A stretch of 64,000 nucleotides of DNA. It comes from Rhodobacteraceae bacterium LNNU 3342. Its GTDB lineage: Bacteria; Pseudomonadota; Alphaproteobacteria; Rhodobacterales; Rhodobacteraceae. Location: positions 434,001-498,000 of the forward strand of contig VUAW01000001.1 in assembly GCA_008711135.1 (NCBI GenBank). Reading direction: 5' to 3'. The notes beneath the pieces are model-generated. The model was not told the origin of the DNA. It saw nothing but the letters and a program-made list of their open reading frames with translations, and made no database searches. The position numbers and the translations under genes are program-made. Below are positions 56,018 through 64,000 of this stretch, piece after piece; the stretch's first letter is position 1; the number at the start of each line of letters is the position of its first letter.

Positions 56018-56047
56018 GGGTCGCCACCTCGGCGGCCCTTTTCTTTT
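56018..56047 (+). terminator. Rho-independent terminator after the HU gene
   Basis: GGGTCGCC-acctc-GGCGGCCC, eight pairs with one G-T, followed by TTTTCTTTT. Confidence 0.85.
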
Positions 56048-56075
56048 GGGCGCGGGGTTGCGCAAAGGGGGCATC

Positions 56076-56948
56076 ATGGATTTTCGGGCGATACTGATGG
56101 GCCTGGCCTTTGCGGCCATGTGGTCCTCGGCCTTTACCTCGGCGCGGATCATCGTGCTGGAGGCGCCGCCGATGATGGCGCTGGCGCTGCGGTTCCTGAT
56201 CTCGGGGCTGATCGGGGTGGGCATTGCCGCAGCGCTGGGCCAAAGCTGGCGCCTGACCCGGGCGCAATGGCGGGCCACGCTGCTGTTCGGGCTGTGCCAG
56301 AACGCGCTTTACCTGGGGCTGAACTTCATAGCGATGCAGCGGGTCGAAGCCTCGGTGGCCGCCATCATCGCCTCGACCATGCCGCTTCTGGTGGCGCTGG
56401 CAGGATGGCTGATCTTTCGGGACCGGCTGCGGCCGCTGGCGATCGGCGGGCTGTTCGCGGGCGTTCTGGGCGTGGCGATCATCATGGGCGCCCGCATCCA
56501 GGGGGGCGTCGATGTGCTGGGCCTTGTGCTTTGCGGGCTGGGGGTGCTGGCGCTGACTTTTGCGACGCTGTCGGTACGGGGGGCGTCCTCAGGAGGGAAC
56601 CTGCTGATGATCGTAGGGCTGCAGATGTTCGTGGGGGCCGGGTTTCTTGCCATTCCCGCGCTGGCCTTCGAAAGCTGGGAAGTCACGCTGAACACGCGGC
56701 TGGTGCTGGCCTTCCTTTACACCTGCCTTGTGCCCGGGCTGGCGGCGACTTGGGTGTGGTTCCTGCTGGTCAACCGGATCGGCGCCGTGCGGGCGGCGAC
56801 GTTTCACTTCCTCAACCCCTTCCTCGGGGTGCTGATCGCGGCGCTGCTGCTGAACGAGGGGCTTGGCCTGTTCGACATGATCGGCGTCGTGGTCATCATG
56901 GCCGGCATCCTTGCGGTGCAACTGGCCAAGCAGAAGCCTGCGGCCTAG
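56076..56948 (+). CDS. EamA/DMT family transporter
   Basis: A 290-residue inner-membrane protein of about ten helices in two EamA repeats. The first has [11 protein letters not shown] and ends [15 protein letters not shown]; the second ends [15 protein letters not shown] followed by [12 protein letters not shown]. Family members export amino acids or other metabolites; the substrate is unknown. ATG 56076 follows AAAGGGG. Overlaps the converging aroC by four bases. Confidence 0.92.
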   Translation: MDFRAILMGLAFAAMWSSAFTSARIIVLEAPPMMALALRFLISGLIGVGIAAALGQSWRLTRAQWRATLLFGLCQNALYLGLNFIAMQRVEASVAAIIASTMPLLVALAGWLIFRDRLRPLAIGGLFAGVLGVAIIMGARIQGGVDVLGLVLCGLGVLALTFATLSVRGASSGGNLLMIVGLQMFVGAGFLAIPALAFESWEVTLNTRLVLAFLYTCLVPGLAATWVWFLLVNRIGAVRAATFHFLNPFLGVLIAALLLNEGLGLFDMIGVVVIMAGILAVQLAKQKPAA

Positions 56949-58048
56949 CCGATCTGCCCGCGCGGCCCCGCCCCCACCTGCCCGCGATGCAGCAGCAGGT
57001 GGTCAAGGATCACGCAGGCCATCATCGCCTCCGCCACCGGGACGGCGCGGATGCCGACGCAGGGGTCATGGCGGCCCTTGGTAATCAGGTCGGTTTCCTG
57101 CCCGTCCCGCGTCACCGTTCGGCGCGGAGTCAGGATCGACGACGTCGGCTTTACGGCAAACCGCACCACCACGTCCTGTCCGGTGGAAATGCCACCCAAA
57201 ATGCCGCCCGCGTGGTTGGACAGGTATTCTGGCCCGTTCGGCCCCATGCGGATTTCGTCGGCGTTGTCGATGCCGGTCAGGGCGGCTGCGGCCATGCCGT
57301 CGCCAATCTCCACCCCCTTGACCGCATTGATCGACATCATCGCCGCGGCCAGATCGGTATCGAGCTTGCCATAGACCGGCGCCCCCAGACCCACCGGCAC
57401 GCCGCGGGCCACGACCTCGATGATCGCGCCGACCGAGTTGCCGGACTTCCGCAGCCCGTCAAGCTGGTCAGCCCAGGCCGCCGCCGTGGTCGCATCGGGG
57501 CACCAGAAGGGATTGCGTTCGACCTCTTCCAGGTCAAGCCGCGAGCGGTCGATCGCCTGCGGGCCCATCTGCACCATGTAGCCGATGATCTGCAGCCCCG
57601 GCACCAGTGCCGCCAGCGCGGCGCGGGCCACGCCGCCCGCCGCCACCCGTGCCGCCGTTTCCCGTGCGCTGGACCGGCCACCCCCGCGATAGTCGCGGAT
57701 GCCGTATTTCTGCCAATAGGTGATGTCCGCATGGCCGGGCCGGAAGGCCTGCGCGATCTCGCCATAGTCCTTGGACCGTTGGTCCGTGTTGCGGATCATC
57801 AGCTGGATCGGGGTGCCGGTGCTCTGCCCTTCAAACACGCCGGAGAGGATTTCCACCTCATCGGGTTCGCGCCGCTGGGTGGTGAAACGGTTCTGCCCCG
57901 GCTTGCGCCGGTCAAGCCAGTGCTGGATGGCTGTTGGGTCGATCTGGATGCCCGGGGGACAGCCGTCCACAGTGGCGCCAAGGGCGGGACCGTGGCTTTC
58001 GCCCCAGGTGGTGACGCGGAACAGGTGGCCGAAGGTATTGAACGACAT
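56945..58048 (-). CDS. aroC: Chorismate synthase
   Basis: A 367-residue FMN-dependent lyase of the last shikimate step. [18 protein letters not shown] at 17-34, [18 protein letters not shown] and [10 protein letters not shown] match the three family signatures. It uses reduced FMN supplied by flavin reductase. The gene is divergent from the thi operon. Confidence 0.96.
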   Translation of the reverse strand: MSFNTFGHLFRVTTWGESHGPALGATVDGCPPGIQIDPTAIQHWLDRRKPGQNRFTTQRREPDEVEILSGVFEGQSTGTPIQLMIRNTDQRSKDYGEIAQAFRPGHADITYWQKYGIRDYRGGGRSSARETAARVAAGGVARAALAALVPGLQIIGYMVQMGPQAIDRSRLDLEEVERNPFWCPDATTAAAWADQLDGLRKSGNSVGAIIEVVARGVPVGLGAPVYGKLDTDLAAAMMSINAVKGVEIGDGMAAAALTGIDNADEIRMGPNGPEYLSNHAGGILGGISTGQDVVVRFAVKPTSSILTPRRTVTRDGQETDLITKGRHDPCVGIRAVPVAEAMMACVILDHLLLHRGQVGAGPRGQIG

Positions 58049-58162
58049 GGGCAGGCTCCTCTTGGCGGTTACTGTTAGCGGGCGGCGCGGAGCCGCTCAA
58101 CCCTTTCTGCACCGGGCAGGCGTTTCCCCTTGTGGCTCTTGGGTCCGCGCAATAGTCTGCGG

Positions 58163-58250
58163 CCTACCTCGGGGTGCCCTGCGTGGGGCTGAGATGCCAA
58201 TGGCGAACCCGTTGAACCTGAACCGGTTAGAACCGGCGGAGGGAAGGTGA
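58163..58250 (+). ncRNA. TPP riboswitch (THI element)
   Basis: The class-defining elements are in order: CGGGGTGCC, then GGGGCTGAGATGCC (CTGAGA at 58189-58194, pyrimidine-binding), CGAACCCGTTGAACCTGAAC, then CGGTTAGAACCGGCGGAGGG and AAGG. It lies about 40 bases before thiB and should shut down expression when TPP binds. No terminator hairpin is evident between it and thiB, so control at translation is likely. Confidence 0.94.
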
Positions 58251-58290
58251 GCCACGCGCATCCCCCTGTCCGCCGCAGATGGAGGATGAC

Positions 58291-59274
58291 ATGCGCTGCC
58301 CCATGCTTGTTGCGGGTCTGATGCTGACGGGGGCCCCTGCCCTCGCCCAGGCGCCCGCGCTGACGGTCTATACCTACGACAGCTTCGTGTCTGAATGGGG
58401 CCCGGGTCCGCAGGTCAAGACCGCGTTTGAGGAGATCTGTGACTGCACGCTGAACCTTGTGGGTGCCGGTGACGGTGCCGCCCTTCTGGCGCGGGTTCAG
58501 CTGGAAGGCGCGCGCAGCCAGGCGGATGTCGTTCTGGGGCTGGATACCAACCTGACGGCAGCGGCGGCGGAAACCGGGCTGTTCGCGCCTCATGGCGTCA
58601 GCGCCGAGTTCGACCTGCCGGTAGAATGGGACGATCCGCTGTTCGTGCCCTTTGACTGGGGCTATTTCGCCTTTGTCCATGACCGCGACCTTGCCGAGGT
58701 GCCCGGAAGCTTCGAGGACCTGATCGCCTCGGACCTGCAGATCGTGATTCAGGACCCGCGGTCCTCGACGCCCGGCTTGGGGCTGCTGATGTGGGTCAAG
58801 GCCGCCTATGGCGACCGCGCCGCCGAGATCTGGCAGGGGCTTGCCCCCCGTATCCTGACCGTCACCCCCGGCTGGTCCGAGGCCTATGGCCTGTTCCTGA
58901 ACGGAGAGGCGGACATGGTGCTGTCCTACACGACCTCCCCCGCCTATCACACGATCGCCGAGGACGACGACAGCAAGACCGCCGCGATCTTTGCCGAGGG
59001 GCATTACCTTCAGGTCGAGGTGGCGGGCAAGCTGGCCGCCGCGCCCCAGCCCGAACTGGCCGACCAGTTCCTGGAGTTCATGACCACCGACGCCTTCCAG
59101 TCGATCCTGCCGGAAACGAACTGGATGTATCCGGCCGTGATGCCCGCCAATGGGATCGATCCCCGCTTTGACGATTTGCCGCGGCCTGAAACTGCCCTGC
59201 TTCTGCCGGCGGAAGAGGCGGCCGAACTGCGCGCGGCCGCGTTGGCCGAATGGCTGGGCGCGCTGAGCCGCTAG
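58291..59274 (+). CDS. thiB: Thiamine ABC transporter substrate-binding protein
   Basis: A 327-residue periplasmic protein, signal peptide 1-20 (cleavage after LAQ). LTVYTYDSFVSEWGPGP and ADVVLGLDTNL are the ThiB pattern, and the block starting WGYFAFVHD with SYTTSPAYH forms the binding site. It binds thiamine and its phosphates. ATG 58291 is chosen over 58279 because GGAGG is five bases before it. Controlled by the TPP riboswitch. Confidence 0.95.
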   Translation: MRCPMLVAGLMLTGAPALAQAPALTVYTYDSFVSEWGPGPQVKTAFEEICDCTLNLVGAGDGAALLARVQLEGARSQADVVLGLDTNLTAAAAETGLFAPHGVSAEFDLPVEWDDPLFVPFDWGYFAFVHDRDLAEVPGSFEDLIASDLQIVIQDPRSSTPGLGLLMWVKAAYGDRAAEIWQGLAPRILTVTPGWSEAYGLFLNGEADMVLSYTTSPAYHTIAEDDDSKTAAIFAEGHYLQVEVAGKLAAAPQPELADQFLEFMTTDAFQSILPETNWMYPAVMPANGIDPRFDDLPRPETALLLPAEEAAELRAAALAEWLGALSR

Positions 59275-60812
59275 GCCCTGCCGTCTGGGCCGGAACGGCG
59301 GTCGCCGCCGTTCTTCTGGCCCTGACGCTGGGCTCGCTTGGCGCCGTTGCGTGGAACGCGGGGGCAACCGCTGGCCTTGGCGCGGCAGACTGGGCCGCGA
59401 TTCGCTTCACGGTGGTGCAGGCGCTGGTTTCAGCGTTGCTGTCGGTAATGCTGGCGCTGCCCGTGGCGCGGGCGCTGGCGCGACGGCGGTTTCCGGGACG
59501 CGGGCTGTTGATCACGCTGCTGGGTGCCCCCTTCCTGCTGCCAACGCTGGTGGCGGTGCTGGGGCTGGTGGCTGTTTTCGGGCGGAACGGGGTGGTGAAC
59601 GGATGGCTGGCGGCAGCGGGTCTGCATCCGGTGCAGATCTACGGACCGCAGGGGGTGATCTTGGCGCATGTGTTTTTCAACATGCCACTTGCGACGCGGC
59701 TGATCCTTCAGGGGTGGCTGGCCATTCCAGCGGAACGGTTCCGGCTCGCCGCCTCGCTGGGCTTTGGGCCACGCGACCTGTTCCGGCAGATCGAGCTGCC
59801 GATGCTGCGCGAAGTGGTGCCGGGCGCCTTCCTGGTGATCCTGCTGATCTGCCTCACCAGCTTTGCTGTGGCGCTGACACTGGGCGGCGGGCCAAGGGCC
59901 ACGACGGTGGAACTGGCGATCTACCAAGCCTTCCGGTTCGACTTTGATCTGGGAAGGGCGGCGCGGCTGGCGCTGGTGCAATTCGTGCTTTGCGCGGTTG
60001 CGGCCGCCGTGACCCTTCAGGTTCCGGTTCCCGGCGCCTTTGGTGGCGGGCTGGACCGCGCGGTGCGGCGCTGGGATGCGCGGCGGCTTGGGCTGCTGGA
60101 TGCGGGGGTTCTGGCACTGGCGACGGCCTTTCTTCTGGTTCCCCTGCTGATGGTGGTGCTGGCCGGGCTGCCCCGGGTATGGGCGCTGCCTGCCCCGGTC
60201 TGGCAGGCGGCATGGCACTCGGTTCAGGTGGCGCTTGGGTCCGCTGTGCTGACGCTTGGCTTTGCACTGGCCCTTGGGCTCGCGGTCCTGCGGATGCGGG
60301 GGCCGCTGGCACAGGGTCTGGAGACAACGGGGATGCTCTCGCTCGCCGCGTCGCCGCTAGTGATCGGGACGGGGCTGTTCCTGATCGTCTATCCGGTAAT
60401 GGACCCGGCGCGGGCTGCGCTTCCGGTGACGGCGCTGGTGAACGCGGCGATGGCCCTGCCCTTCGCGCTGCGGGCGATCCTTCCGGCGCTGCGGCAGGTT
60501 GATCGCGACTACGGCCGCCTGGCCAGCAGTCTGGGCATGGCGGGCTGGACGCGGCTGCGGCTGGTGATCCTGCCGCGCCTGCGGCGGCCGCTGGGGTTCT
60601 CAGGCGGGCTGGCGGCGGCGCTGTCGATGGGCGATCTTGGGGTCATCGTGCTGTTCGCCGAAACGGGCAACCAGACCCTGCCGATGCAGCTTCAACGGCT
60701 CATGGGCGCCTACCGCATGGGCGAAGCGATGGGGGCAGCGGTGCTGTTGCTGGGGCTGAGCCTGCTGGCCTTCTGGGCCTTTGACCGATGGGGGCGTCGT
60801 GCTGCAGCTTGA
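59250..60812 (+). CDS. thiP: Thiamine ABC transporter permease
   Basis: A 520-residue membrane protein made of two fused permease halves, each with an EAA-type loop: LAASLGFGPRDLFRQIELP (near residue 168) and LASSLGMAGWTRLRLVILP (near residue 425), and about 12 helices in all. The start overlaps thiB by 25 bases. It forms the channel of the ThiBPQ importer. Confidence 0.94.
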   Translation: MAGRAEPLGPAVWAGTAVAAVLLALTLGSLGAVAWNAGATAGLGAADWAAIRFTVVQALVSALLSVMLALPVARALARRRFPGRGLLITLLGAPFLLPTLVAVLGLVAVFGRNGVVNGWLAAAGLHPVQIYGPQGVILAHVFFNMPLATRLILQGWLAIPAERFRLAASLGFGPRDLFRQIELPMLREVVPGAFLVILLICLTSFAVALTLGGGPRATTVELAIYQAFRFDFDLGRAARLALVQFVLCAVAAAVTLQVPVPGAFGGGLDRAVRRWDARRLGLLDAGVLALATAFLLVPLLMVVLAGLPRVWALPAPVWQAAWHSVQVALGSAVLTLGFALALGLAVLRMRGPLAQGLETTGMLSLAASPLVIGTGLFLIVYPVMDPARAALPVTALVNAAMALPFALRAILPALRQVDRDYGRLASSLGMAGWTRLRLVILPRLRRPLGFSGGLAAALSMGDLGVIVLFAETGNQTLPMQLQRLMGAYRMGEAMGAAVLLLGLSLLAFWAFDRWGRRAAA

Positions 60813-61494
60813 GGATCTGGAACTGCGCCAGGGTGGGTTTGCGCTGCGGGCTAATCTGGCTGTGCCGGCGGGGACGCGGACGGCGATCATCGGCCCCTCC
60901 GGGGCGGGCAAATCGACGCTCCTCTCCGCCGTGGCGGGATTTCATGACCCGGACCGGGGGCGTGTGCTGTGGCAAGGGCAGGATCTGACACCGCTGCCGC
61001 CGGGGCAGCGACCGCTGAGCATCCTGTTCCAGGACAACAACCTGTTTCCGCATCTGACGGTGGCGCAGAACGTGGGCCTTGGCCTGCGGCCCGATCTGCG
61101 CCTCTCGCGGCAGCAGCGGGCGGATGTAGAGGCGGCGCTGGACCGGGTGGGGCTTGCCGGGCTGGGCCCCCGCCGACCCGCCGCGCTTTCGGGCGGGCAG
61201 CAGAGCCGGGTGGCCCTCGCGCGGGTGCTGTTGCGGAAGCGTCCGCTGTTGCTGCTGGATGAACCCTTCGCGGCACTTGGACCTGCCCTGAAGGCCGAGA
61301 TGCTGGGCCTTGTTGGCAGCATCGCCAACGGATCAGGGCTGACAGTCCTGATGGTCACCCATGATCCCGCGGACGCACGGCGTCTGTGCGATCTGGCCCT
61401 GCTGGTCGAAGGCGGCCAAGCGCATCCACCCCAGCCGACCGAGGCGCTTTTCGCCGATCCCCCGGAGGCGCTGCGCCGCTACCTTGGCACCTGA
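60799..61494 (+). CDS. thiQ: Thiamine ABC transporter ATP-binding protein
   Basis: A 231-residue ABC ATPase. Walker [11 protein letters not shown]-loop FQDNNLFPHLT, signature LSGGQQSRVALARVLL and Walker B LLLLDEPFAALGP. GTG 60799 gives the family start MLQLEDLELRQ; a TTG at 60781 is in frame but less typical. Overlaps thiP by 14 bases. It powers thiamine uptake. Confidence 0.94.
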   Translation: MLQLEDLELRQGGFALRANLAVPAGTRTAIIGPSGAGKSTLLSAVAGFHDPDRGRVLWQGQDLTPLPPGQRPLSILFQDNNLFPHLTVAQNVGLGLRPDLRLSRQQRADVEAALDRVGLAGLGPRRPAALSGGQQSRVALARVLLRKRPLLLLDEPFAALGPALKAEMLGLVGSIANGSGLTVLMVTHDPADARRLCDLALLVEGGQAHPPQPTEALFADPPEALRRYLGT

Positions 61495-61499
61495 AATGG

Positions 61500-61525
61500 A
61501 AAAGGACGCGCCCCGCCGGGGCGCG
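61500..61525 (-). terminator. Terminator of the bc1 operon
   Basis: CGCGCCCC-gcc-GGGGCGCG (eight pairs, 61507-61525), followed on the minus strand by TCCTTTTCC. It lies between thiQ and the cytochrome c1 gene, which converge. Confidence 0.8.
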
Positions 61526-61549
61526 CCCTTCGATTTCCGGCTGCAGCCG

Positions 61550-62365
61550 TTACTGGGCGTTTGCCCGCGACTTTGCCTCGCGCTTCACGCCCATCCACAG
61601 CTTCTTGTTGGTCATGTAGAGCAGGACCGAAAGCACTGTCAGGAACACGATGGCAGTCAGGCCAACCTGCTTGCGCGCCATCATCTTGGGTTCTGCCGTC
61701 CACATCAGGAAGGCCGAGACATCCTTCGCCAGGCTCACCGCATCGTTCGGGCTGCCGTCGGCGAAGGTGACCGCCTCATCATAAAGCGGCGGCGCCATGG
61801 AGATGTAGCCGCCCGGGAAGGCCTCGTTGCCATAAAGCACGGTACCTGCCTCTTCACGCTCCTCGCCGGTGTAGGTGGTGAGGATCGAGGCAATGTATTC
61901 CGCCCCGCCCATGCCATGCAGCAGTTGGTTGATGCCCAGGCCATAGGGGCCGTGGAAACCGGCCCGCGATTTCGCCATCAGGCTGAGGTCCGGCGCGTTG
62001 TCGAGGCCCGACCGGGGGAAGTGGTCGGTGACTGCCGCGGGGCGAAAATCCTCGATCTCGGCGTCATACACCTCGAAGTTGGCAGCATAGGCGCGCACCT
62101 GGTCTTCGGGAAGCGCAGGGCCGCCCTGATCGCTCAGCGTGCGGAAGGCCACATGCTTCAGCCCATGGCAGGCCGCGCAGATCTCGGTATAGACCTGCAG
62201 GCCGCGCTGCAGCTGGTTGCGGTCATAGGCGCCAAAGGGCCCTTCGAACGGGAACGCATAGTCGATGATATGCGTGTCCCCTTCGCCGGCGGCCTGCGCC
62301 CCGCCTGCCGTCAGAGCAAGCGCCGTGAGCGCAGAGAGTGCAAGTTTGCGGATCATCTCAGGCAT
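61550..62365 (-). CDS. fbcC: Cytochrome c1, bc1 complex
   Basis: A 271-residue haem protein. Signal peptide 1-25 (cleavage near AQA), the haem c site CAACH near residue 58, the axial Met likely in ISMAPPLYD, and a C-terminal anchor helix (about 232-255) with the tail [11 protein letters not shown]. It passes electrons from the Rieske protein to cytochrome c2. Last gene of fbcFBC. Confidence 0.95.
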   Translation of the reverse strand: MPEMIRKLALSALTALALTAGGAQAAGEGDTHIIDYAFPFEGPFGAYDRNQLQRGLQVYTEICAACHGLKHVAFRTLSDQGGPALPEDQVRAYAANFEVYDAEIEDFRPAAVTDHFPRSGLDNAPDLSLMAKSRAGFHGPYGLGINQLLHGMGGAEYIASILTTYTGEEREEAGTVLYGNEAFPGGYISMAPPLYDEAVTFADGSPNDAVSLAKDVSAFLMWTAEPKMMARKQVGLTAIVFLTVLSVLLYMTNKKLWMGVKREAKSRANAQ

Positions 62366-62374
62366 GTCCTTTCC

Positions 62375-63718
62375 TCACTCGGCCGGAGTGGCCCGGGTGG
62401 CAGAGGCACCCTTGTTCTTGGAGTTCTTCGCCAGGAAGTCGTCCTCGATCGTGGCGGGCGGGGTCAGCGGCTTTTCGATGACGCCCAGCAGCGGCAGGAT
62501 GACGAGGAAGTAGGCGAACCAGTAGGTCGAGGCGATCAGCGAGATCCAGGTGTAGATCCCTTCGGCGGGCATTGCCCCCACCCAAGCCAGCACGAAGAAG
62601 TCGATCACCAGCAGCCAGAACCACCACTTGAACATCGGGCGATAGGTACCCGACCGGACCGACGAGGTGTCGAGCCAGGGCGCCAGCGCCATCACCGCGA
62701 TCGCGCCGAACATCGCCAGCACGCCGAAGAACTTGGCGTCGATGATGCCGAAGCTGAGGAAGTAGACCAGCTGGACGATCCAGACGTCGTTGGTGAAGGC
62801 GCGCAGGATGGCGTAGAACGGCAGGAAGTACCATTCGGGCACGATATGCGCCGGGGTCACCAGCGGGTTCGCCTCCACATAGTTGTCTGGGTGGCCGAGG
62901 AAGTTCGGCATGAAGCCCACGAGCACGAAGAACACCACCAGCACCATGGCGAGCGCGGCGAAGTCCTTGAGGATGTAGTAGGGCCAGAACGGAACGGTGT
63001 CCTTCTGCGCCTCTTCCTTGGAGGTGCGGCGGACTTCAACGCCCGAAGGGTTGCTGTTGCCCGTCGTGTGGAAGGCCCAGATGTGCACCACGACCAGCGC
63101 CGCGATGACGAAGGGCAGCAGATAGTGGAGCGAGAAGAAGCGGTTCAGCGTGGCGTTGTCCACGGCCGGGCCGCCGAGCAGCCAGGTTTGCAGCGCCTCG
63201 CCAATACCCGGGATCGCGCCGAACAGGCCGGTGATCACGGTTGCACCCCAGAAGGACATCTGGCCCCAGGGCAGAACGTAGCCCATGAAGGCGGTGGCCA
63301 TCATCAGCAGGTAGATCAGCATGCCGATGATCCAGGTCACCTCGCGCGGGGTCTTGTAGGTCCCGTAGTAGAGGTTGCGGAAGATGTGCATGTAGACTGC
63401 AAAGAAGAACAGCATCGCGCCGTTCTGGTGCAGGTAGCGCAGCATGTGTCCGCCGTTCACGTTGCGCATGATGTGCTCGACGCTGGCGAAGGCCAGATCG
63501 ACATGCGGCGTGTAGTGCATGACCAGCACGATGCCCGTGACGATCTGCAGCGCAAGGCAGAAGATCAGCACGATGCCCCAGATCCACATCCAGTTCAGGT
63601 TCTTGGGCGTGGGCAGCATGATCGTGTCGTAGAGCAGCGCCACGATCGGCAACCGCCGGTGGAGCCACTTTTCACCGCCCGTCTTGGGCTCGTAATGGTC
63701 GTGGGGAATCCCGCTCAT
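62375..63718 (-). CDS. fbcB: Cytochrome b, bc1 complex
   Basis: A 447-residue protein with eight membrane helices. Paired haem-ligand His residues are in [15 protein letters not shown] and [11 protein letters not shown] of helix B (and its start), and LHYLLPF and [13 protein letters not shown] of helix [14 protein letters not shown] is the Qo-site PEWY loop. It holds both quinone sites (Qo, Qi). Nine bases before fbcC. Confidence 0.96.
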   Translation of the reverse strand: MSGIPHDHYEPKTGGEKWLHRRLPIVALLYDTIMLPTPKNLNWMWIWGIVLIFCLALQIVTGIVLVMHYTPHVDLAFASVEHIMRNVNGGHMLRYLHQNGAMLFFFAVYMHIFRNLYYGTYKTPREVTWIIGMLIYLLMMATAFMGYVLPWGQMSFWGATVITGLFGAIPGIGEALQTWLLGGPAVDNATLNRFFSLHYLLPFVIAALVVVHIWAFHTTGNSNPSGVEVRRTSKEEAQKDTVPFWPYYILKDFAALAMVLVVFFVLVGFMPNFLGHPDNYVEANPLVTPAHIVPEWYFLPFYAILRAFTNDVWIVQLVYFLSFGIIDAKFFGVLAMFGAIAVMALAPWLDTSSVRSGTYRPMFKWWFWLLVIDFFVLAWVGAMPAEGIYTWISLIASTYWFAYFLVILPLLGVIEKPLTPPATIEDDFLAKNSKNKGASATRATPAE

Positions 63719-63729
63719 CTTTATCTCCC

Positions 63730-64000
63730 TCAGCCCAACTGGATCGTGGTTTCGTCAACGAAGGCCGCGACGGGAATATGCAGGTTCTCGGGCGCGGGGC
63801 CGCGGCGGATCCGGCCGGCAGTGTCATAGTGCGAACCGTGGCAGGGGCAGAACCAGCCGCCGAAGTCGCCGGCACCGTTGCCCAGCGGCACGCAGCCGAG
63901 GTGGGTGCAGACGCCCATCATCACCAGCCATTCGCCGGTTTCGTCCAGCGAGCGGTTCTGGTCCGTAGCCGGAACCTCGCCCATGTTGGCGTTGCGCGCG
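63730..64000 (-). CDS. fbcF: Rieske iron-sulfur protein, bc1 complex (N-terminal part outside window)
   Basis: C-terminal 89 residues of the ubiquinol-cytochrome c reductase iron-sulfur subunit. Cluster ligands are in CTHLGC (Cys, His) and CPCHGS (Cys, His), with the additional disulfide Cys pair in the same boxes, and [10 protein letters not shown] after them. The membrane anchor and N terminus lie past the right edge. It starts the fbcFBC operon. Confidence 0.96.
   Translation of the reverse strand, partial: ARNANMGEVPATDQNRSLDETGEWLVMMGVCTHLGCVPLGNGAGDFGGWFCPCHGSHYDTAGRIRRGPAPENLHIPVAAFVDETTIQLG

Noticed and set aside
61361-63829. An 822-codon open frame on the plus strand
   Set aside because: It lies opposite fbcC and fbcB, which have clear motifs. 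In GC-rich DNA the strand opposite real genes often stays open.

Overview
The window is a GC-rich (roughly two-thirds G+C), densely coded stretch of an alphaproteobacterial chromosome, most likely a Rhodobacter-like member of the Rhodobacterales (Paracoccaceae). This rests on gene content and order: an fbcFBC cytochrome bc1 operon, the alphaproteobacterial form of SerC with a serC-motif-like leader, the GANTC methylase CcrM beside rnhB, DUF2125 and DUF4170 proteins, and rpmH-rnpA-yidD-ttcA followed by yidC-engB. Nothing looks like an integrated phage, insertion sequence, CRISPR array or antibiotic island. Most genes are housekeeping or conserved accessory genes, and many are joined by 1- or 4-base stop/start overlaps.

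Layout, left: a partial SDR dehydrogenase (1-294); DUF2125 protein; PmbA/TldE; a CysQ-like phosphatase, DUF4170, kdtA and lpxK (lipid A/Kdo assembly, 3.3-6.6 kb); dsbA-like and dciA on the minus strand, divergent from mutY-gloA-alkB (6.6-10.7 kb); ccrM and rnhB (10.7-12.6 kb), with GANTC sites in the ccrM promoter; a small exported protein, then a coupled pair made of a tiny exported protein and a membrane-anchored winged-helix protein (13.3-14.2 kb); rlmN, an IalB-family protein, an asparaginase and a TauE-type permease; and the serine block serB <> serC-serA (18-21.9 kb).

Middle: an alpha/beta hydrolase with a palindromic upstream site, then the only sparse region (22.8-24 kb), which holds a small ORF with a perfect (GACATG)7 repeat and a tRNA-Arg(ACG). 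After an orphan sensor kinase and a TVP38-type membrane protein comes the translation/envelope block rpmH-rnpA-yidD-ttcA, an EAL protein, and yidC-MOSC-catB-like-engB (26.5-33.9 kb). Then argB, a ferredoxin, a SixA-like phosphatase, smpB, sseA and an aromatic aminotransferase, followed on the minus strand by amtB-glnK, and then a class A penicillin-binding protein.

Right: a Tat-type MlaC-like protein divergent from a type I secretion ABC transporter/adaptor pair without cargo; RidA, glycerophosphodiesterase, GNAT, GST, PCD and peroxiredoxin genes; a FAD reductase, rsmD, a tandem Usp protein, AMP nucleosidase, HU and an EamA transporter; aroC; a TPP riboswitch driving thiBPQ (thiamine uptake); and the minus-strand bc1 operon, with fbcF (Rieske) running off the right end.

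Items most worth a second look: the exported-peptide/membrane winged-helix pair at 13259-14240, the GANTC sites inside the ccrM promoter spacer, the (GACATG)7 ORF, the paired dyad symmetries upstream of the orphan type I secretion genes, and the unassigned two-cluster ferredoxin after argB.
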